64,000 bases of DNA from Stutzerimonas degradans (GCF_024448505.1 NZ_JAMOHV010000004.1:124001-188000), one strand, 5' to 3'. Shown: positions 41,611 to 54,004, numbered from the stretch's first letter. Notes: generated by a model not told the origin, from the letters alone. Numbers and translations: made by a program.

Positions 41611-42660
41611 TTGTTCGCTCCGGTCATCGCGATCGACGCAATGGGCGGGGACTACGGTCCCCGTTGCATTGTTCCGGCCAGTCTGTCCTTGCTGGCTGAC
41701 CTCCCCTCGCTGCATCTGGCTCTTGTCGGCCAATCTTCCCTTCTGGAACGCCTCATCGCCGAGCACTCATCGGTCGATCGCACACGTCTGCAGATCGTTG
41801 ACGCCGAGGACGTTATCGGTATGGCCGAGCGTCCGGCGCAGGCTCTGCGCGGCAGATCGCAATCATCGATGCATGTTGCGCTGGAGCTCGTGCGCGAAGG
41901 GCGGGCGCAGGCCTGTGTCAGTGCTGGCAATACCGGTGCGCTGATGGCCTTGGCGCGGCAGGTGCTGAAAACCCTGCCAGGCATCGATCGCCCCGCGATG
42001 GTTACTGCCATCCCGACGCGCGCAAATCCCTGTTTACTGCTTGATCTTGGGGCAAACGTCGATTGCACTGCCGAGCAGTTGCAGCAGTTTGCGCTCATGG
42101 GGTCGGTTGCTGCACAGGCTTTGGGTACCGATCGCCCCCGCGTCGCCCTGCTGAACATCGGGATCGAAGAGATCAAGGGTAACCAGCAGGTCAAGCTTGC
42201 TGCCACGTTGTTGAAGCAGACGCAGGGGCTCAATTTCATCGGCTTCATCGAAGGTGATGGTCTATACCGCGGCGAAGCGGATGTCGTGGTGTGCGACGGC
42301 TTCGTCGGCAATGTTTTGCTCAAGTCCAGTGAGGGACTGGCGGAGATGGTGATCGCCAGGGTGGAGGCGCTTTTCCGGCGGTCGCTAGCGGCGCGCATCG
42401 TTGGCGGATTGGCTCTGCCGATGCTGCGTCAGTTGCGCACGGAGCTGCGGCCATCACGCTACAACGGCGCCAGTTTCCTTGGCCTTCAGGGGATTGTGGT
42501 AAAGAGTCATGGCAGCGCGGGGGAGGCTGGCTTCAGGTCGGCTATCCTGCGTGCGGCGGAGGATATTCAGCATGATCTGCCTGGCCATTTGCGCGAGCGC
42601 TTGGCGCAGGGGCTGGGGTCGGACAATGTGACTGCGTCCGGTAGTCGACCATCCAACTGA
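41611..42660 (+). CDS. plsX: Phosphate acyltransferase PlsX
   Basis: A 349-residue enzyme making acyl-phosphate from acyl-ACP for phospholipid synthesis. The N-terminus [16 protein letters not shown] and the motifs [32 protein letters not shown] and [16 protein letters not shown] define PlsX. The start codon appears to be TTG at 41611, three bases after the rpmF stop, with no strong ribosome-binding sequence, so translation probably depends on coupling to rpmF. No fabH follows, unlike in E. coli. Confidence 0.95.
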   Translation: MFAPVIAIDAMGGDYGPRCIVPASLSLLADLPSLHLALVGQSSLLERLIAEHSSVDRTRLQIVDAEDVIGMAERPAQALRGRSQSSMHVALELVREGRAQACVSAGNTGALMALARQVLKTLPGIDRPAMVTAIPTRANPCLLLDLGANVDCTAEQLQQFALMGSVAAQALGTDRPRVALLNIGIEEIKGNQQVKLAATLLKQTQGLNFIGFIEGDGLYRGEADVVVCDGFVGNVLLKSSEGLAEMVIARVEALFRRSLAARIVGGLALPMLRQLRTELRPSRYNGASFLGLQGIVVKSHGSAGEAGFRSAILRAAEDIQHDLPGHLRERLAQGLGSDNVTASGSRPSN

Positions 42661-42723
42661 GATTCGCGACGCCTGTCCACGGGTGCGCGTATCAGACGAA
42701 CAGAACCATAAGAGAGCTGCTTC

Positions 42724-43662
42724 ATGTCCGCATCATTCGCTTTCGTCTTTCCTGGTCAGGGTTCGCAGTCGCTCGGCATGCTCGCCGAGTTGGCTGCCCG
42801 GCAGAGCCTCGTCATCGACACAATCGCCGAGGCCTCGGCGGCGCTCGGCTATGACATCTGGGCATTGATCCAGCAAGGTCCGGAAGAACAACTGAATCAG
42901 ACCGACAAGACCCAGCCGGCCATCCTGGCTGCATCGGTGGCGCTGTGGCGTCTGTGGCTGGCCGAGGGTGGCGTACGTCCCGCCTTCGTCGCTGGGCACA
43001 GCCTCGGTGAGTATTCCGCGTTGGTCGCCGCGGGCAGTTTGCCGTTCGCCGAAGCGGTGAAACTGGTCGAACTGCGTGGTCAGCTGATGCAGCAGGCGGT
43101 GCCGGCTGGCATGGGTGGAATGGCGGCGATTCTGGGGCTCGAAGACGCTGACGTGCTGGCGGCCTGTGCCGAGGCGGCGCAGGGCGAAATCGTCAGTGCA
43201 GTGAACTTCAACGCTCCGGGGCAGGTTGTGATCGCCGGCAATGCGGCCGCCGTCGAACGCGCCATCGAGGCCTGCAAGGCACGTGGCGCCAAGCGTGCGA
43301 TGGCGCTGCCCGTGAGTGTGCCTTCGCATTGTGAGCTGATGCGGCCCGCGGCCGAGCGCTTCGCAGATGCGGTTGCCGCTGTGGCTTGGCAGGCGCCGCA
43401 GATTCCGCTGGTCCAGAATGTCAGCGCAGCGGTCGTCGCCGATCTGCAAACGCTTCAGCGCGATCTCCTGGCTCAGCTCTACAGTCCGGTGCGCTGGGTT
43501 GAGTCGATGGTTGCGCTCAGCGAGCGCGGCGTGACGGATCTGGTCGAGTGCGGCCCCGGCAAGGTGCTGTCCGGGCTGAATAAGCGCTGCGTGAAGGGCA
43601 TCAACACCTACAACCTCGATACCCCAGAAGCCTTCGCCGCCACCCGCGCTGCGCTGGCCTGA
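42724..43662 (+). CDS. fabD: Malonyl-CoA:ACP transacylase FabD
   Basis: A 312-residue enzyme loading malonyl groups onto ACP. FVFPGQGSQSLGML at the N-terminus, the nucleophile motif GHSLGEYSAL near residue 92, the catalytic His in VPSHCELM, and QNVSA are present. It follows plsX by 63 bases and precedes fabG by 14. Confidence 0.97.
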   Translation: MSASFAFVFPGQGSQSLGMLAELAARQSLVIDTIAEASAALGYDIWALIQQGPEEQLNQTDKTQPAILAASVALWRLWLAEGGVRPAFVAGHSLGEYSALVAAGSLPFAEAVKLVELRGQLMQQAVPAGMGGMAAILGLEDADVLAACAEAAQGEIVSAVNFNAPGQVVIAGNAAAVERAIEACKARGAKRAMALPVSVPSHCELMRPAAERFADAVAAVAWQAPQIPLVQNVSAAVVADLQTLQRDLLAQLYSPVRWVESMVALSERGVTDLVECGPGKVLSGLNKRCVKGINTYNLDTPEAFAATRAALA

Positions 43663-43676
43663 TCAAGGAGAATGCT

Positions 43677-44420
43677 ATGAATCTGCAAGGCAAGGTGGCG
43701 CTGGTCACTGGCGCTAGCCGTGGTATCGGCCAGGCCATCGCCCTGGAACTGGGGCGCCAGGGCGCCATCGTTATCGGCACGGCCACCACGCCGTCAGGTG
43801 CCGAGCGCATCGCCGAAACCCTGAAGGCGAATGGCATCGAAGGCGCCGGTCTGGTGCTCGACGTCGGCAATGACGAATCAGTCGCCAGTACGCTGGAACA
43901 CATTCAGCAACATCTTGGGCAGCCGGCCATTCTGGTCAACAACGCCGGGATCACACGCGACAATCTGATGCTGCGGATGAAGGATGACGAGTGGTTCGAC
44001 GTCATCAATACCAATCTCAACAGCCTGTACCGTCTTAGCAAGGCCGTGCTGCGCGGCATGACCAAGGCGCGCTGGGGACGCATCATCAACATCGGTTCGG
44101 TGGTGGGTGCAATGGGTAACGCGGGGCAGGTAAACTACGCCGCCGCCAAAGCCGGCCTCGAAGGATTCAGTCGTGCCCTGGCGCGTGAGGTGGGATCGCG
44201 GGGCATTACGGTCAACTCCGTGGCGCCGGGCTTCATCGATACCGATATGACGCGTGAGTTGCCTGAGGCCCAGCGTGATGCCTTGCTGGGACAGATCCCG
44301 CTGGGTCGTCTCGGTCAGGCTGAGGAAATCGCCAAGGTCGTTGCCTTTCTGGCTTCGGATGGCGCTGCTTATGTCACCGGTGCCACGGTTCCGGTGAACG
44401 GCGGCATGTACATGAGTTGA
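43677..44420 (+). CDS. fabG: 3-oxoacyl-ACP reductase FabG
   Basis: A 247-residue NADPH-dependent short-chain dehydrogenase, the first reduction step of fatty acid elongation. Cofactor motif TGASRGIGQAIA, NNAG, catalytic Ser (NIGSVVG) and YAAAKAG around residue 154 are intact. AAGGAG precedes the ATG. A 15-bp palindrome and the acpP promoter follow. Confidence 0.97.
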   Translation: MNLQGKVALVTGASRGIGQAIALELGRQGAIVIGTATTPSGAERIAETLKANGIEGAGLVLDVGNDESVASTLEHIQQHLGQPAILVNNAGITRDNLMLRMKDDEWFDVINTNLNSLYRLSKAVLRGMTKARWGRIINIGSVVGAMGNAGQVNYAAAKAGLEGFSRALAREVGSRGITVNSVAPGFIDTDMTRELPEAQRDALLGQIPLGRLGQAEEIAKVVAFLASDGAAYVTGATVPVNGGMYMS

Positions 44421-44443
44421 ATGTGACGCCGGGCGTGACTCGG

Positions 44444-44463
44444 CAGTCATAATGACTGTTTTA
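44444..44463 (+). promoter_or_regulatory. 15-bp palindrome followed by T-tract after fabG
   Basis: CAGTCATAATGACTG (44444-44458) is a perfect dyad around one central base, followed by TTTTA. It could act as a weak terminator of fabG or as an operator upstream of acpP. Confidence 0.4.
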
Positions 44464-44532
44464 ATCGCTATAAGCTGCGAAACGTTTATAGACAGATGGT
44501 TGGAAGTGGGTTCATGCTTGCCCGCTTTCAGC

Positions 44533-44560
44533 TTGAAATGCGGAAAACGCTTTCTATACA
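44533..44560 (+). promoter_or_regulatory. Candidate promoter of acpP
   Basis: TTGAAA (44533-44538) and TATACA (44555-44560) with a 16-base spacer. Predicted leader of about 44 nt containing AGGAG before the ATG. A separate promoter suits the high demand for ACP. Confidence 0.6.
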
Positions 44561-44610
44561 CTACCGCGCAGACCAGCTGCCTGCTTTTTCCATAGGAGTG
44601 AAAACAAGGT

Positions 44611-44847
44611 ATGAGCACCATCGAAGAACGCGTCAAGAAAATCGTTGCCGAGCAACTTGGCGTTAAAGAAGAGGAAGTTACCAACAGCGCTTCCTTCGTC
44701 GAAGACCTGGGTGCCGACTCTCTTGACACCGTCGAGCTGGTGATGGCTCTGGAAGAGGAATTCGAGACCGAGATTCCGGACGAGCAAGCTGAGAAGATCA
44801 CCACCGTTCAGGAAGCCATCGATTACATCAACGCGCACGCGCAGTAA
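44611..44847 (+). CDS. acpP: Acyl carrier protein
   Basis: A 78-residue acidic protein that carries growing fatty acids on 4'-phosphopantetheine. The attachment site GADSLDTVE has Ser37. [20 protein letters not shown] is the usual N-terminus. It has its own promoter candidate and is followed by a strong hairpin terminator, so it is likely the most highly transcribed gene of the cluster. Confidence 0.98.
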
Positions 44848-44872
44848 GTTGTAGTCCTGCTTCGGAACTAGG

Positions 44873-44912
44873 AAAGCCGCACTGCCTTGCACGAGGTAGT
44901 GCGGCTTTTCTT
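44873..44912 (+). terminator. Rho-independent terminator of acpP
   Basis: AAAGCCGCACT (44873-44883) pairs with AGTGCGGCTTT (44898-44908), with inner CCT/AGG pairs and a short loop, followed by TCTTT. It starts 26 bases after the acpP stop and separates acpP from fabF. Confidence 0.85.
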
Positions 44913-45025
44913 TGAGAGTCGATTCGCGGTGCGGCGATGCATGTTCGCTGCAGCCGCGAGTGTTCCCGCACTCATCGGACTACCGGCGGGAGCTGAGCCA
45001 AACGTCAAGGTATAGGAGAATTGCT

Positions 45026-46270
45026 GTGTCGCGTAGACGCGTCGTGGTTACCGGTATGGGCATGCTATCGCCGCTGGGCAACGATGTGCCGAGCAGCTGG
45101 CAGGGTATCCTGACCGGCCGCAGCGGCATCGGCCTGATTGAGCACATGGATCTTTCCGCCTACTCCACGCGTTTTGGCGGTTCGATCAAAGGCTTCGAGG
45201 TTGAGCAGTACCTGCCGGCCAAGGAGGCACGCAAGCTCGACCTGTTCATCCAGTACGGCCTTGCAGCCAGCTTCCAGGCCGTTCGTGATTCCGGTCTGGA
45301 AATTACCGACGCCAACCGCGAGCGTATCGGCGTCGTCATGGGCTCCGGCATTGGCGGGCTGACCAATATCGAGAACAGCTGCAAAGCGCTGATCGAGCAG
45401 GGGCCGCGGCGTATCTCGCCGTTTTTCGTTCCCGGTTCGATCATCAACATGGTGTCCGGTTTCCTGTCCATCCACTTGGGGTTGCAGGGGCCGAACTACG
45501 CGATTGCTACAGCCTGCACTACGGGCACTCACTGCATCGGCATGGCGGCGCGCAACATCGCCTACGGTGAAGCGGATGTAATGGTTGCCGGCGGTTCCGA
45601 GATGGCGGCTAGCGGTCTGGGCATTGGCGGGTTTGCCGCTGCGCGCGCGCTGTCGACGCGTAACGATGATCCTGCCGCCGCCAGCCGTCCATGGGATCGG
45701 CAGCGTGATGGCTTCGTGCTGTCCGATGGTGCCGGCGCGCTGGTGCTCGAGGAGCTGGAGCATGCCAAGGCGCGCGGTGCGCACATCTATGCGGAGCTGA
45801 TCGGTTTCGGTATGAGCGCTGACGCGTTCCACATGACCTCGCCGCCGGACGACGGCGCTGGGGCGGCACGCTGTATCCGCAACGCGTTGAACGATGCCCG
45901 ACTCAACGCCGCCGAGGTGCAGTACATCAACGCTCACGGTACCTCTACCCCGGCGGGTGACAAGGCCGAGGCTGCGGCGATACGCAGCGTGTTCGGCGAC
46001 CATGCCTACAAGCTGTCCGTGAGCTCGACCAAATCGATGGTTGGTCACCTGTTGGGGGCGGCTGGCGCGGTCGAGGCGATCTTCAGTGTGCTGGCGATTC
46101 GTGATCAGGTGGCGCCGCCGACCATCAATCTGGATGAGCCGGACGAGGGCTGTGATCTGGACTTCGTGCCTCACCAGGCGAAGCCGATGCCCATCGATGT
46201 GACGATTTCCAACTCGTTCGGTTTTGGCGGCACCAACGGTTCGCTGGTGTTTCGCCGGTTCGCTGAGTGA
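45026..46270 (+). CDS. fabF: Beta-ketoacyl-ACP synthase II FabF
   Basis: A 414-residue condensing enzyme for chain elongation. The active-site Cys164 sits in [10 protein letters not shown], with the two catalytic histidines in [14 protein letters not shown] and [13 protein letters not shown] chose the GTG at 45026 ([18 protein letters not shown]), with AGGAG (45014-45018) seven bases upstream; the frame is open upstream but not similar to FabF. It overlaps pabC by four bases (GTGA). Confidence 0.97.
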   Translation: MSRRRVVVTGMGMLSPLGNDVPSSWQGILTGRSGIGLIEHMDLSAYSTRFGGSIKGFEVEQYLPAKEARKLDLFIQYGLAASFQAVRDSGLEITDANRERIGVVMGSGIGGLTNIENSCKALIEQGPRRISPFFVPGSIINMVSGFLSIHLGLQGPNYAIATACTTGTHCIGMAARNIAYGEADVMVAGGSEMAASGLGIGGFAAARALSTRNDDPAAASRPWDRQRDGFVLSDGAGALVLEELEHAKARGAHIYAELIGFGMSADAFHMTSPPDDGAGAARCIRNALNDARLNAAEVQYINAHGTSTPAGDKAEAAAIRSVFGDHAYKLSVSSTKSMVGHLLGAAGAVEAIFSVLAIRDQVAPPTINLDEPDEGCDLDFVPHQAKPMPIDVTISNSFGFGGTNGSLVFRRFAE

Positions 46271-47084
46271 AATCCTGCTGGATCGACGGACAGCCTGCTA
46301 CCGGGCTGCCCGTCGACGATCGCGGCTTGGCCTATGGCGACGGCCTGTTCGAGACGATCAAGGTCGTGCGCGGCAAGCCGCAGTTGCTCGAACGTCATCT
46401 GCAGCGGCTGGATGAGGGTTGTCGGCGGCTTGCTATCCCTCTCGATCTGCCGCTTGTCAGAGCAGAGCTACTGGCATTCTGCGGTGAACTCGACACTGGA
46501 GTGGCCAAACTTACGGTCACCCGTGGTGCCGGCCGCCGCGGCTATGCACCTCCGCATCCCTGCTCTCCGCGGCGCCTGCTGCTCGGCTCGTCACTGCCGG
46601 CCTATCCAGTACAAAACGGACAGACAGGCGTACGTCTGTTTCCCTGCGCGACGCGGCTTGCCGAGCAACCGCTGCTGGCGGGGCTCAAGCACCTCAATCG
46701 TCTGGAGCAGGTTCTGGCCCGGGCCGAGTGGCAGGATTCGGCCTATGCCGAGGGGTTGATGCGCGATAGCTCGGGACGGGTGATCGAGGGTGTCTTCAGC
46801 AATCTGTTTATCGTGCGCGACGGTGTATTGCTCACCGCAGCGTTGCAGCGCTGTGGTGTCGCTGGAGTGATGCGTGCGGAACTCATCGAATGCGCGCAGC
46901 AACTAGGAGTTGCCGTGGTCGAGCGCGACCTGACGTACGAGGAGCTGCTGGCGGCCGATGAGGTGTTGCTGTGCAACAGTCTCTACGGCATCTGGCCGGT
47001 GGTGGCGTTGGCCGGGCATACCTGGCCGGTGGGCGTTCTGACCCGTAAACTGCAAGCGGCCATAGCCGACCTGTCGAGTGTCTC

Positions 47085-47088
<4 letters not shown>
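46267..47088 (+). CDS. pabC: Aminodeoxychorismate lyase PabC
   Basis: A 273-residue PLP enzyme of fold type IV that releases p-aminobenzoate for folate synthesis. [16 protein letters not shown] at the N-terminus, the PLP lysine in [15 protein letters not shown], and [15 protein letters not shown] are diagnostic. The GTG start overlaps the fabF TGA. Linkage of folate and fatty acid genes here is conserved with E. coli. Confidence 0.95.
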
Positions 47089-49760
<2,672 letters not shown>

Positions 49761-49811
49761 AATCCACCGGACGCGGCTTGCGCCGGAGCGTCAACAATCC
49801 TAGGAAATCGC

Positions 49812-50168
49812 ATGAGCCTGCCAGCAAACCTCGGTCCGCGTAACGGCATTCTGTCCCTGACCATCAAGGACAAGTCTGTGCTGTATGCGGCCTTCATGCC
49901 CTTCATCAAGAACGGCGGATTGTTCATTCCGACGAACAAGAGCTACAAGCTCGGCGACGAGGTCTTCATGCTGCTCAATCTGATGGATGAGCCGGAGAAG
50001 ATCCCGGTCGCCGGCAAGGTTGTGTGGATCACTCCCAAAGGCGCGCAGAGCAACCGCGCGGCGGGGGTCGGCGTGCAGTTCAATGACGGCGACGCCACGG
50101 CCCGCAACAAGATCGAGACCTATCTGGCCGGCGCGCTGAAATCCGATCGTCCGACCCATACCATGTGA
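49812..50168 (+). CDS. pilZ: Type IV pilus assembly protein PilZ
   Basis: A 118-residue cytoplasmic protein required for type IV pilus biogenesis, where it links FimX and the PilB ATPase in related bacteria. The PilZ fold is visible (KNGGLFIPTNKSYKLGDEVFMLLNL, VAGKVVWITPKG, GVGVQFND), but the RxxxR motif for c-di-GMP is absent, as expected for this subtype. AGGAAA precedes the ATG. It lies between holB and tatD. Confidence 0.95.
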   Translation: MSLPANLGPRNGILSLTIKDKSVLYAAFMPFIKNGGLFIPTNKSYKLGDEVFMLLNLMDEPEKIPVAGKVVWITPKGAQSNRAAGVGVQFNDGDATARNKIETYLAGALKSDRPTHTM

Positions 50169-50252
50169 CCGGCGGGCGCGGCGCCTCCCCAAGCGTGCAC
50201 GCGTTTACCTTACAATCGCCGCCTTTCCCAACCAGGCGATAAGCGATTTCCC

Positions 50253-51038
50253 ATGCTGGTAGATTCCCACTGTCATCTGGATCGACTCGATCTCGCCGCT
50301 CATGGCGGTTCGCTCGATGCGGCTCTGGACGCGGCACGTGCGTGCGGTGTCGGACATTTTCTCTGCATTGGCGTCAGTGCGGACAATGCGGCCGCGGTCA
50401 AGGCCATCGCCGAGCGCCATGCCGATGTCGATTGCTCGATTGGCGTGCATCCGCTGGATCTGGAGCCGGAAGCGCAGCCGGCGCTGGATTGGCTGCTCGC
50501 TGAGCTGGCTCATCCGCGGGTGGCCGCCATTGGCGAAACCGGCCTCGATTACCACTACGAGCCGCAGGCTGGCGAGCGCCAGCGCGAGTCATTCCGACTG
50601 CATCTACAGGCTGCTCAGGTCACCGGCAAGCCGGTCATCGTGCATACCCGCGAAGCGCGTGCCGATACCCTGGCGCTGCTGCGCGAGGCCGCGTTGCCGC
50701 AGGCCGGTGTGCTGCACTGCTTCACCGAGGACTGGGACATGGCCAGAGCGGCGCTCGATCTGGGGTTCTACATTTCGCTGTCCGGAATCGTCACCTTTCG
50801 CAATGCGGACGCGCTACGCGACGTGGCGCGGCGGATACCGGCCGACCGCTTGCTGGTGGAAACCGATGCGCCGTACCTGGCACCGGTGCCTCATCGCGGC
50901 CAGCCCAACCTGCCGCAGTACGTGCGTGAGGTCGCGGAATTTCTCGCGCACTGGCGTGACGTACCCTTCGAGCGTTTTGCCGAACAGACCACGGCCAACT
51001 TCCGCCGCCTGTTCCCGCTGGCGCACGTCGCGCCTTGA
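50253..51038 (+). CDS. tatD: TatD-family metal-dependent hydrolase
   Basis: A 261-residue TIM-barrel hydrolase, probably a 3'-5' DNase or deoxyribonuclease of the YcfH type. The metal ligands are seen in DSHCHLD (His6, His8), AIGETGLDYHY, VIHTREA, LHCFTED and LVETDAPYLAPVPHRG. A TACAAT -10-like box (50211-50216) lies about 37 bases upstream, without a clear -35. Confidence 0.95.
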   Translation: MLVDSHCHLDRLDLAAHGGSLDAALDAARACGVGHFLCIGVSADNAAAVKAIAERHADVDCSIGVHPLDLEPEAQPALDWLLAELAHPRVAAIGETGLDYHYEPQAGERQRESFRLHLQAAQVTGKPVIVHTREARADTLALLREAALPQAGVLHCFTEDWDMARAALDLGFYISLSGIVTFRNADALRDVARRIPADRLLVETDAPYLAPVPHRGQPNLPQYVREVAEFLAHWRDVPFERFAEQTTANFRRLFPLAHVAP

Positions 51039-51200
51039 TTGCAGAGGGCTGCGTGGGCGTTCGGGCGTGTACAATGCGCGCCGCTTGTGCTCATGGCTCT
51101 GCGCCATCGAGCGTAATCCGATGCGTTGGCTACATGCTCGGAGTTTCGTCGCTGCCGACAGCGTGTCGGCGGCCCCACAACCGTCACAGAAGGTGACGCA

Positions 51201-52595
51201 ATGACTCGCGACACACTGCATACCGGCCCGCTCCAGCGTGGCCTGAAGAATCGCCATATCCAGCTCATCGCGCTCGGTGGCGCCATCGGTACCGGCCTGT
51301 TCCTGGGATCGGCCGGGGTGCTGCGTAGCGCCGGTCCGTCGATGATCCTGGGCTACGCCATTGGCGGCCTGATTGCTTTCCTGATCATGCGTCAGCTCGG
51401 CGAGATGATCGTCGAGGAACCGGTCGCCGGCTCGTTCAGCCATTTCGCCCATCAATACTGGGGACCGTTCGCCGGCTTCATGTCGGGTTGGAACTACTGG
51501 GTGCTCTACGTTCTGGTAGGCATGGCCGAGCTGACGGCAGTCGGCAAATACGTGCAGTTCTGGTGGCCGGAAATACCCACCTGGGCGACGGCGGCAGCCT
51601 TCTTCGTACTGATCAACCTGATCAACCTGACCAACGTGAAGGCGTTCGGCGAGGCCGAGTTCTGGTTTGCGATCATCAAGGTCGCGGCGATCATCGGCAT
51701 GATCATGCTCGGACTGTTCCTGCTGTTCAGCGGACAGGGCGGCGAGCAGGCGAGCATCAGCAACCTGTGGAGTCACGGCGGGTTCTTCCCCAACGGCATC
51801 CATGGTCTGGTCATGGCGCTGGCCATCATCATGTTCTCCTTCGGCGGACTGGAATTGGTGGGGATCACCGCTGCGGAGGCAGCCGACCCGAAAACGGTGA
51901 TCCCGAAGGCGATCAACCAGGTCGTCTATCGGATTCTGATCTTCTACATCGGCGCGCTTACCGTGCTGCTGACGCTTTATCCGTGGGACAGTCTGCTGGA
52001 AACCCTGGGTTCGGCGGCCGACCCCTACAGCGGCAGCCCGTTCGTGCAGATCTTCTCGCTGATCGGCAGCGATACCGCCGCCCATCTGCTCAATTTCGTC
52101 GTGCTGACCGCCGCGTTGTCGGTTTACAACAGCGGCGTGTACTGCAACAGCCGCATGCTCTACGGCCTGGCCGAGCAGGGGGATGCTCCCCGCGCCTTGC
52201 TCAAGGTCAACCGACGTGGCGTACCCGTGCTGGCGATTGGCGTCTCGGCGGCGGTTACGCTGCTGTGTGTGCTGGTCAACTATCTGGCACCGCAGAATGC
52301 GCTCGAACTGCTGATGTCGCTGGTGGTGGCCTCACTGGTAATCAACTGGGCCATGATCAGCCTGGCGCACCTGAAATTCCGCAAGGCGATGCAGCAGCGC
52401 GGCGTCGAGCCGAGTTTCAAGGCATTCTGGTTCCCGTTCAGCAATTACCTGTGCCTGGCGTTCGTGGTCGGCATCCTGACGATCATGCTGTTCATCCCGG
52501 GTATCCGTTTGTCGGTGTACGCCATTCCGTTCTGGGTGGCCTTCCTCGGTCTGTGCTTTCAGATACGCCGCACGCGTATCGCCCGGACGGCCTAA
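51201..52595 (+). CDS. aroP: Amino acid permease, AroP-like
   Basis: A 464-residue permease of the APC family with about 12 membrane segments. The N-terminus LKNRHIQLIALGGAIGTGLFLGSAG and segments FLIMRQLGEMIVEEPVAGSFSHFA, GWNYWVLYVLV, MFSFGGLELVGITAAEA and LTAALSVYNSGVYCNSRML agree closely with E. coli AroP, importer of phenylalanine, tyrosine and tryptophan. The start is ATG 51201 with AAGGTG upstream; the open frame before it is not similar to the family. Exact substrate range is inferred. Confidence 0.88.
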   Translation: MTRDTLHTGPLQRGLKNRHIQLIALGGAIGTGLFLGSAGVLRSAGPSMILGYAIGGLIAFLIMRQLGEMIVEEPVAGSFSHFAHQYWGPFAGFMSGWNYWVLYVLVGMAELTAVGKYVQFWWPEIPTWATAAAFFVLINLINLTNVKAFGEAEFWFAIIKVAAIIGMIMLGLFLLFSGQGGEQASISNLWSHGGFFPNGIHGLVMALAIIMFSFGGLELVGITAAEAADPKTVIPKAINQVVYRILIFYIGALTVLLTLYPWDSLLETLGSAADPYSGSPFVQIFSLIGSDTAAHLLNFVVLTAALSVYNSGVYCNSRMLYGLAEQGDAPRALLKVNRRGVPVLAIGVSAAVTLLCVLVNYLAPQNALELLMSLVVASLVINWAMISLAHLKFRKAMQQRGVEPSFKAFWFPFSNYLCLAFVVGILTIMLFIPGIRLSVYAIPFWVAFLGLCFQIRRTRIARTA

Positions 52596-52628
52596 AAAAA
52601 CCCGGCTTCCCTGAACGGAGAGCCGGGT
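52594..52628 (-). terminator. Minus-strand terminator of the class V aminotransferase gene
   Basis: ACCCGGCT (52600-52607) pairs with AGCCGGGT (52621-52628). The seven As at 52594-52600 become a U7 tail only on the minus-strand transcript, so it ends transcripts coming from the aminotransferase gene, at the stop codon of aroP. Confidence 0.75.
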
Positions 52629-52645
52629 CAAGACCATTAGGAGTA

Positions 52646-52670
52646 TGAGAGCGTGTTCCTCACGCTCTCA
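52646..52670. repeat. Perfect 10-bp inverted repeat in the aroP/aminotransferase 3' region
   Basis: TGAGAGCGTG and its exact complement with a TTCCT loop. No T tract follows on either strand. An outer GACCA/TGGTC pairing (52632-52636 with 52673-52677) could extend it. Confidence 0.7.
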
Positions 52671-52735
52671 GCTGGTCAGGCAGTGGGGGGAATGCCTCAC
52701 CAGTGCTCTCAAGTATTAGTCTGTTCGAAAGATTT

Positions 52736-52760
52736 CGCCGCCAATAGCGGCGATTTTGTT
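52736..52760 (+). terminator. Plus-strand terminator of aroP
   Basis: CGCCGC (52736-52741) pairs with GCGGCG (52747-52752) over a CAATA loop, followed by ATTTTGTT. It lies 140 bases past the aroP stop, close to the end of the convergent aminotransferase gene. Confidence 0.65.
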
Positions 52761-52797
52761 AAATCTATTTGGAATACATCCGCTGGCGATTCATCGC

Positions 52798-53931
52798 TCA
52801 AGCGCGTGCTAGGCGGGCGACCACCGCCAGGGTTTCATCGATGATCCGCGCCTCGGTGTAGAAGTGCGGTGAAAAGCGCACGCCGCCACCGCGCAGCGCG
52901 CACACGATCTGTTCGGCTTTCAGTTGCTCGAAAAGCGTTTGATTCGAGCCGCTGTCCAGGCGGAAGGTGACGATGCCGGAGCGACGTTCCCGAGTCCCGG
53001 GACTCAGAAGCTCGATGCCGTCGATGCCTTTCAGACCCTGGTGTAGCCAGTCGATACGCTCGGCCAGTCCGTTGGCAACCTGTGGCATGCCGATCTCCTC
53101 GAGCAGCGACAGGCTGGCATCCAGCGCCATCGCGCCAAGCATGTTCGGGCTGCCGCACTCAAAGCGCCGGGCGCTGTGGGCGGGCTCCCATTCGCTGCGC
53201 TCGTAGTCGCCGGCATGCTCGAGCATGTGCCAGCCGAATTCGTGCAGTGTGAGGCGCTCGCGCAGATCGCCACGGCAATAGAACACGCCAAGCCCCTCCG
53301 GTCCCAGCATCCACTTGTGTCCATCCGCCATCGCAAACGCGCAGCGGCTTTGTTGCACGTCGAAGGGCAGGGCGCCGATCTGCTGAATCGCATCGATACA
53401 CAGCAGCACGCCCCGCTGCTCACAGCCTTCTCCCAGGCGCTGGAGGTCAAGACGCAGGCCGCTGGCATATTGCACGGCGCTGATGGCCATCAGACGTACC
53501 CGCGGGCCGCAGGCGGCGAGCAGGTCGGCTTCCGGATCGGCACCCTTGAGACTGACCTGGATGACCTCCACGCCTTGCGGGCGTAGCGCCTCCCAGACCA
53601 CTCGGTTGGACGGAAACTCCTCATCGCTGATGATGATCTGGTCGCCGTGTTGCCAATCCAGGCCGAATGCCACGAACGACAGGGCTTCCGAGGTGTTCTT
53701 GACCAGCGCGATGTCCGCGCTGCCGGGCGCATTGAGCAGGCGCGCGAGGCGCTCGCGCAGGCGCTGTTCGGTTTCCAGCCATTGTGGATAGTCGCGGGCG
53801 CCGATGGTCATGTTCTGCTCGGCGAAGCGCGAGACGGCCTGCGCTGCCCGCCGAGGCCAAGGTGCGACGGCAGCATGGTTCAGGTATCTCAATCCGACCG
53901 GATGAGGAAATTCGTCACTGAATTGAATCAT
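52798..53931 (-). CDS. Class V PLP-dependent aminotransferase / cysteine desulfurase-like
   Basis: A 377-residue PLP enzyme. LNHAAVAPWPRRA, VKNTSEALSFVA, AVQYASGLRLDL, CIDAIQQIGALPFD and the PLP lysine motif ADGHKWMLGPEGLGVFY (Lys near residue 205) place it in aminotransferase class V, in the group of isopenicillin-N-epimerase-like and NifS-like proteins. The real substrate is unknown. I chose the ATG at 53931 (MIQFSDEFPHP) with GAGG nine bases upstream; the open frame before it runs into the divergent TetR gene. Divergence suggests control by that regulator. Confidence 0.88.
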   Translation of the reverse strand: MIQFSDEFPHPVGLRYLNHAAVAPWPRRAAQAVSRFAEQNMTIGARDYPQWLETEQRLRERLARLLNAPGSADIALVKNTSEALSFVAFGLDWQHGDQIIISDEEFPSNRVVWEALRPQGVEVIQVSLKGADPEADLLAACGPRVRLMAISAVQYASGLRLDLQRLGEGCEQRGVLLCIDAIQQIGALPFDVQQSRCAFAMADGHKWMLGPEGLGVFYCRGDLRERLTLHEFGWHMLEHAGDYERSEWEPAHSARRFECGSPNMLGAMALDASLSLLEEIGMPQVANGLAERIDWLHQGLKGIDGIELLSPGTRERRSGIVTFRLDSGSNQTLFEQLKAEQIVCALRGGGVRFSPHFYTEARIIDETLAVVARLARA

Positions 53932-54004
53932 TGTTGGATGCCTCGTGCATTCGATGACTGGATAGGCATAATGGCTACCTCGTTTTTCACGCCAGCAGCC
54001 CTCC

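Noticed and set aside
52653..52844. A 63-codon frame between aroP and the aminotransferase gene
   Set aside because: It has no ribosome-binding sequence, runs through hairpins and overlaps the aminotransferase end.
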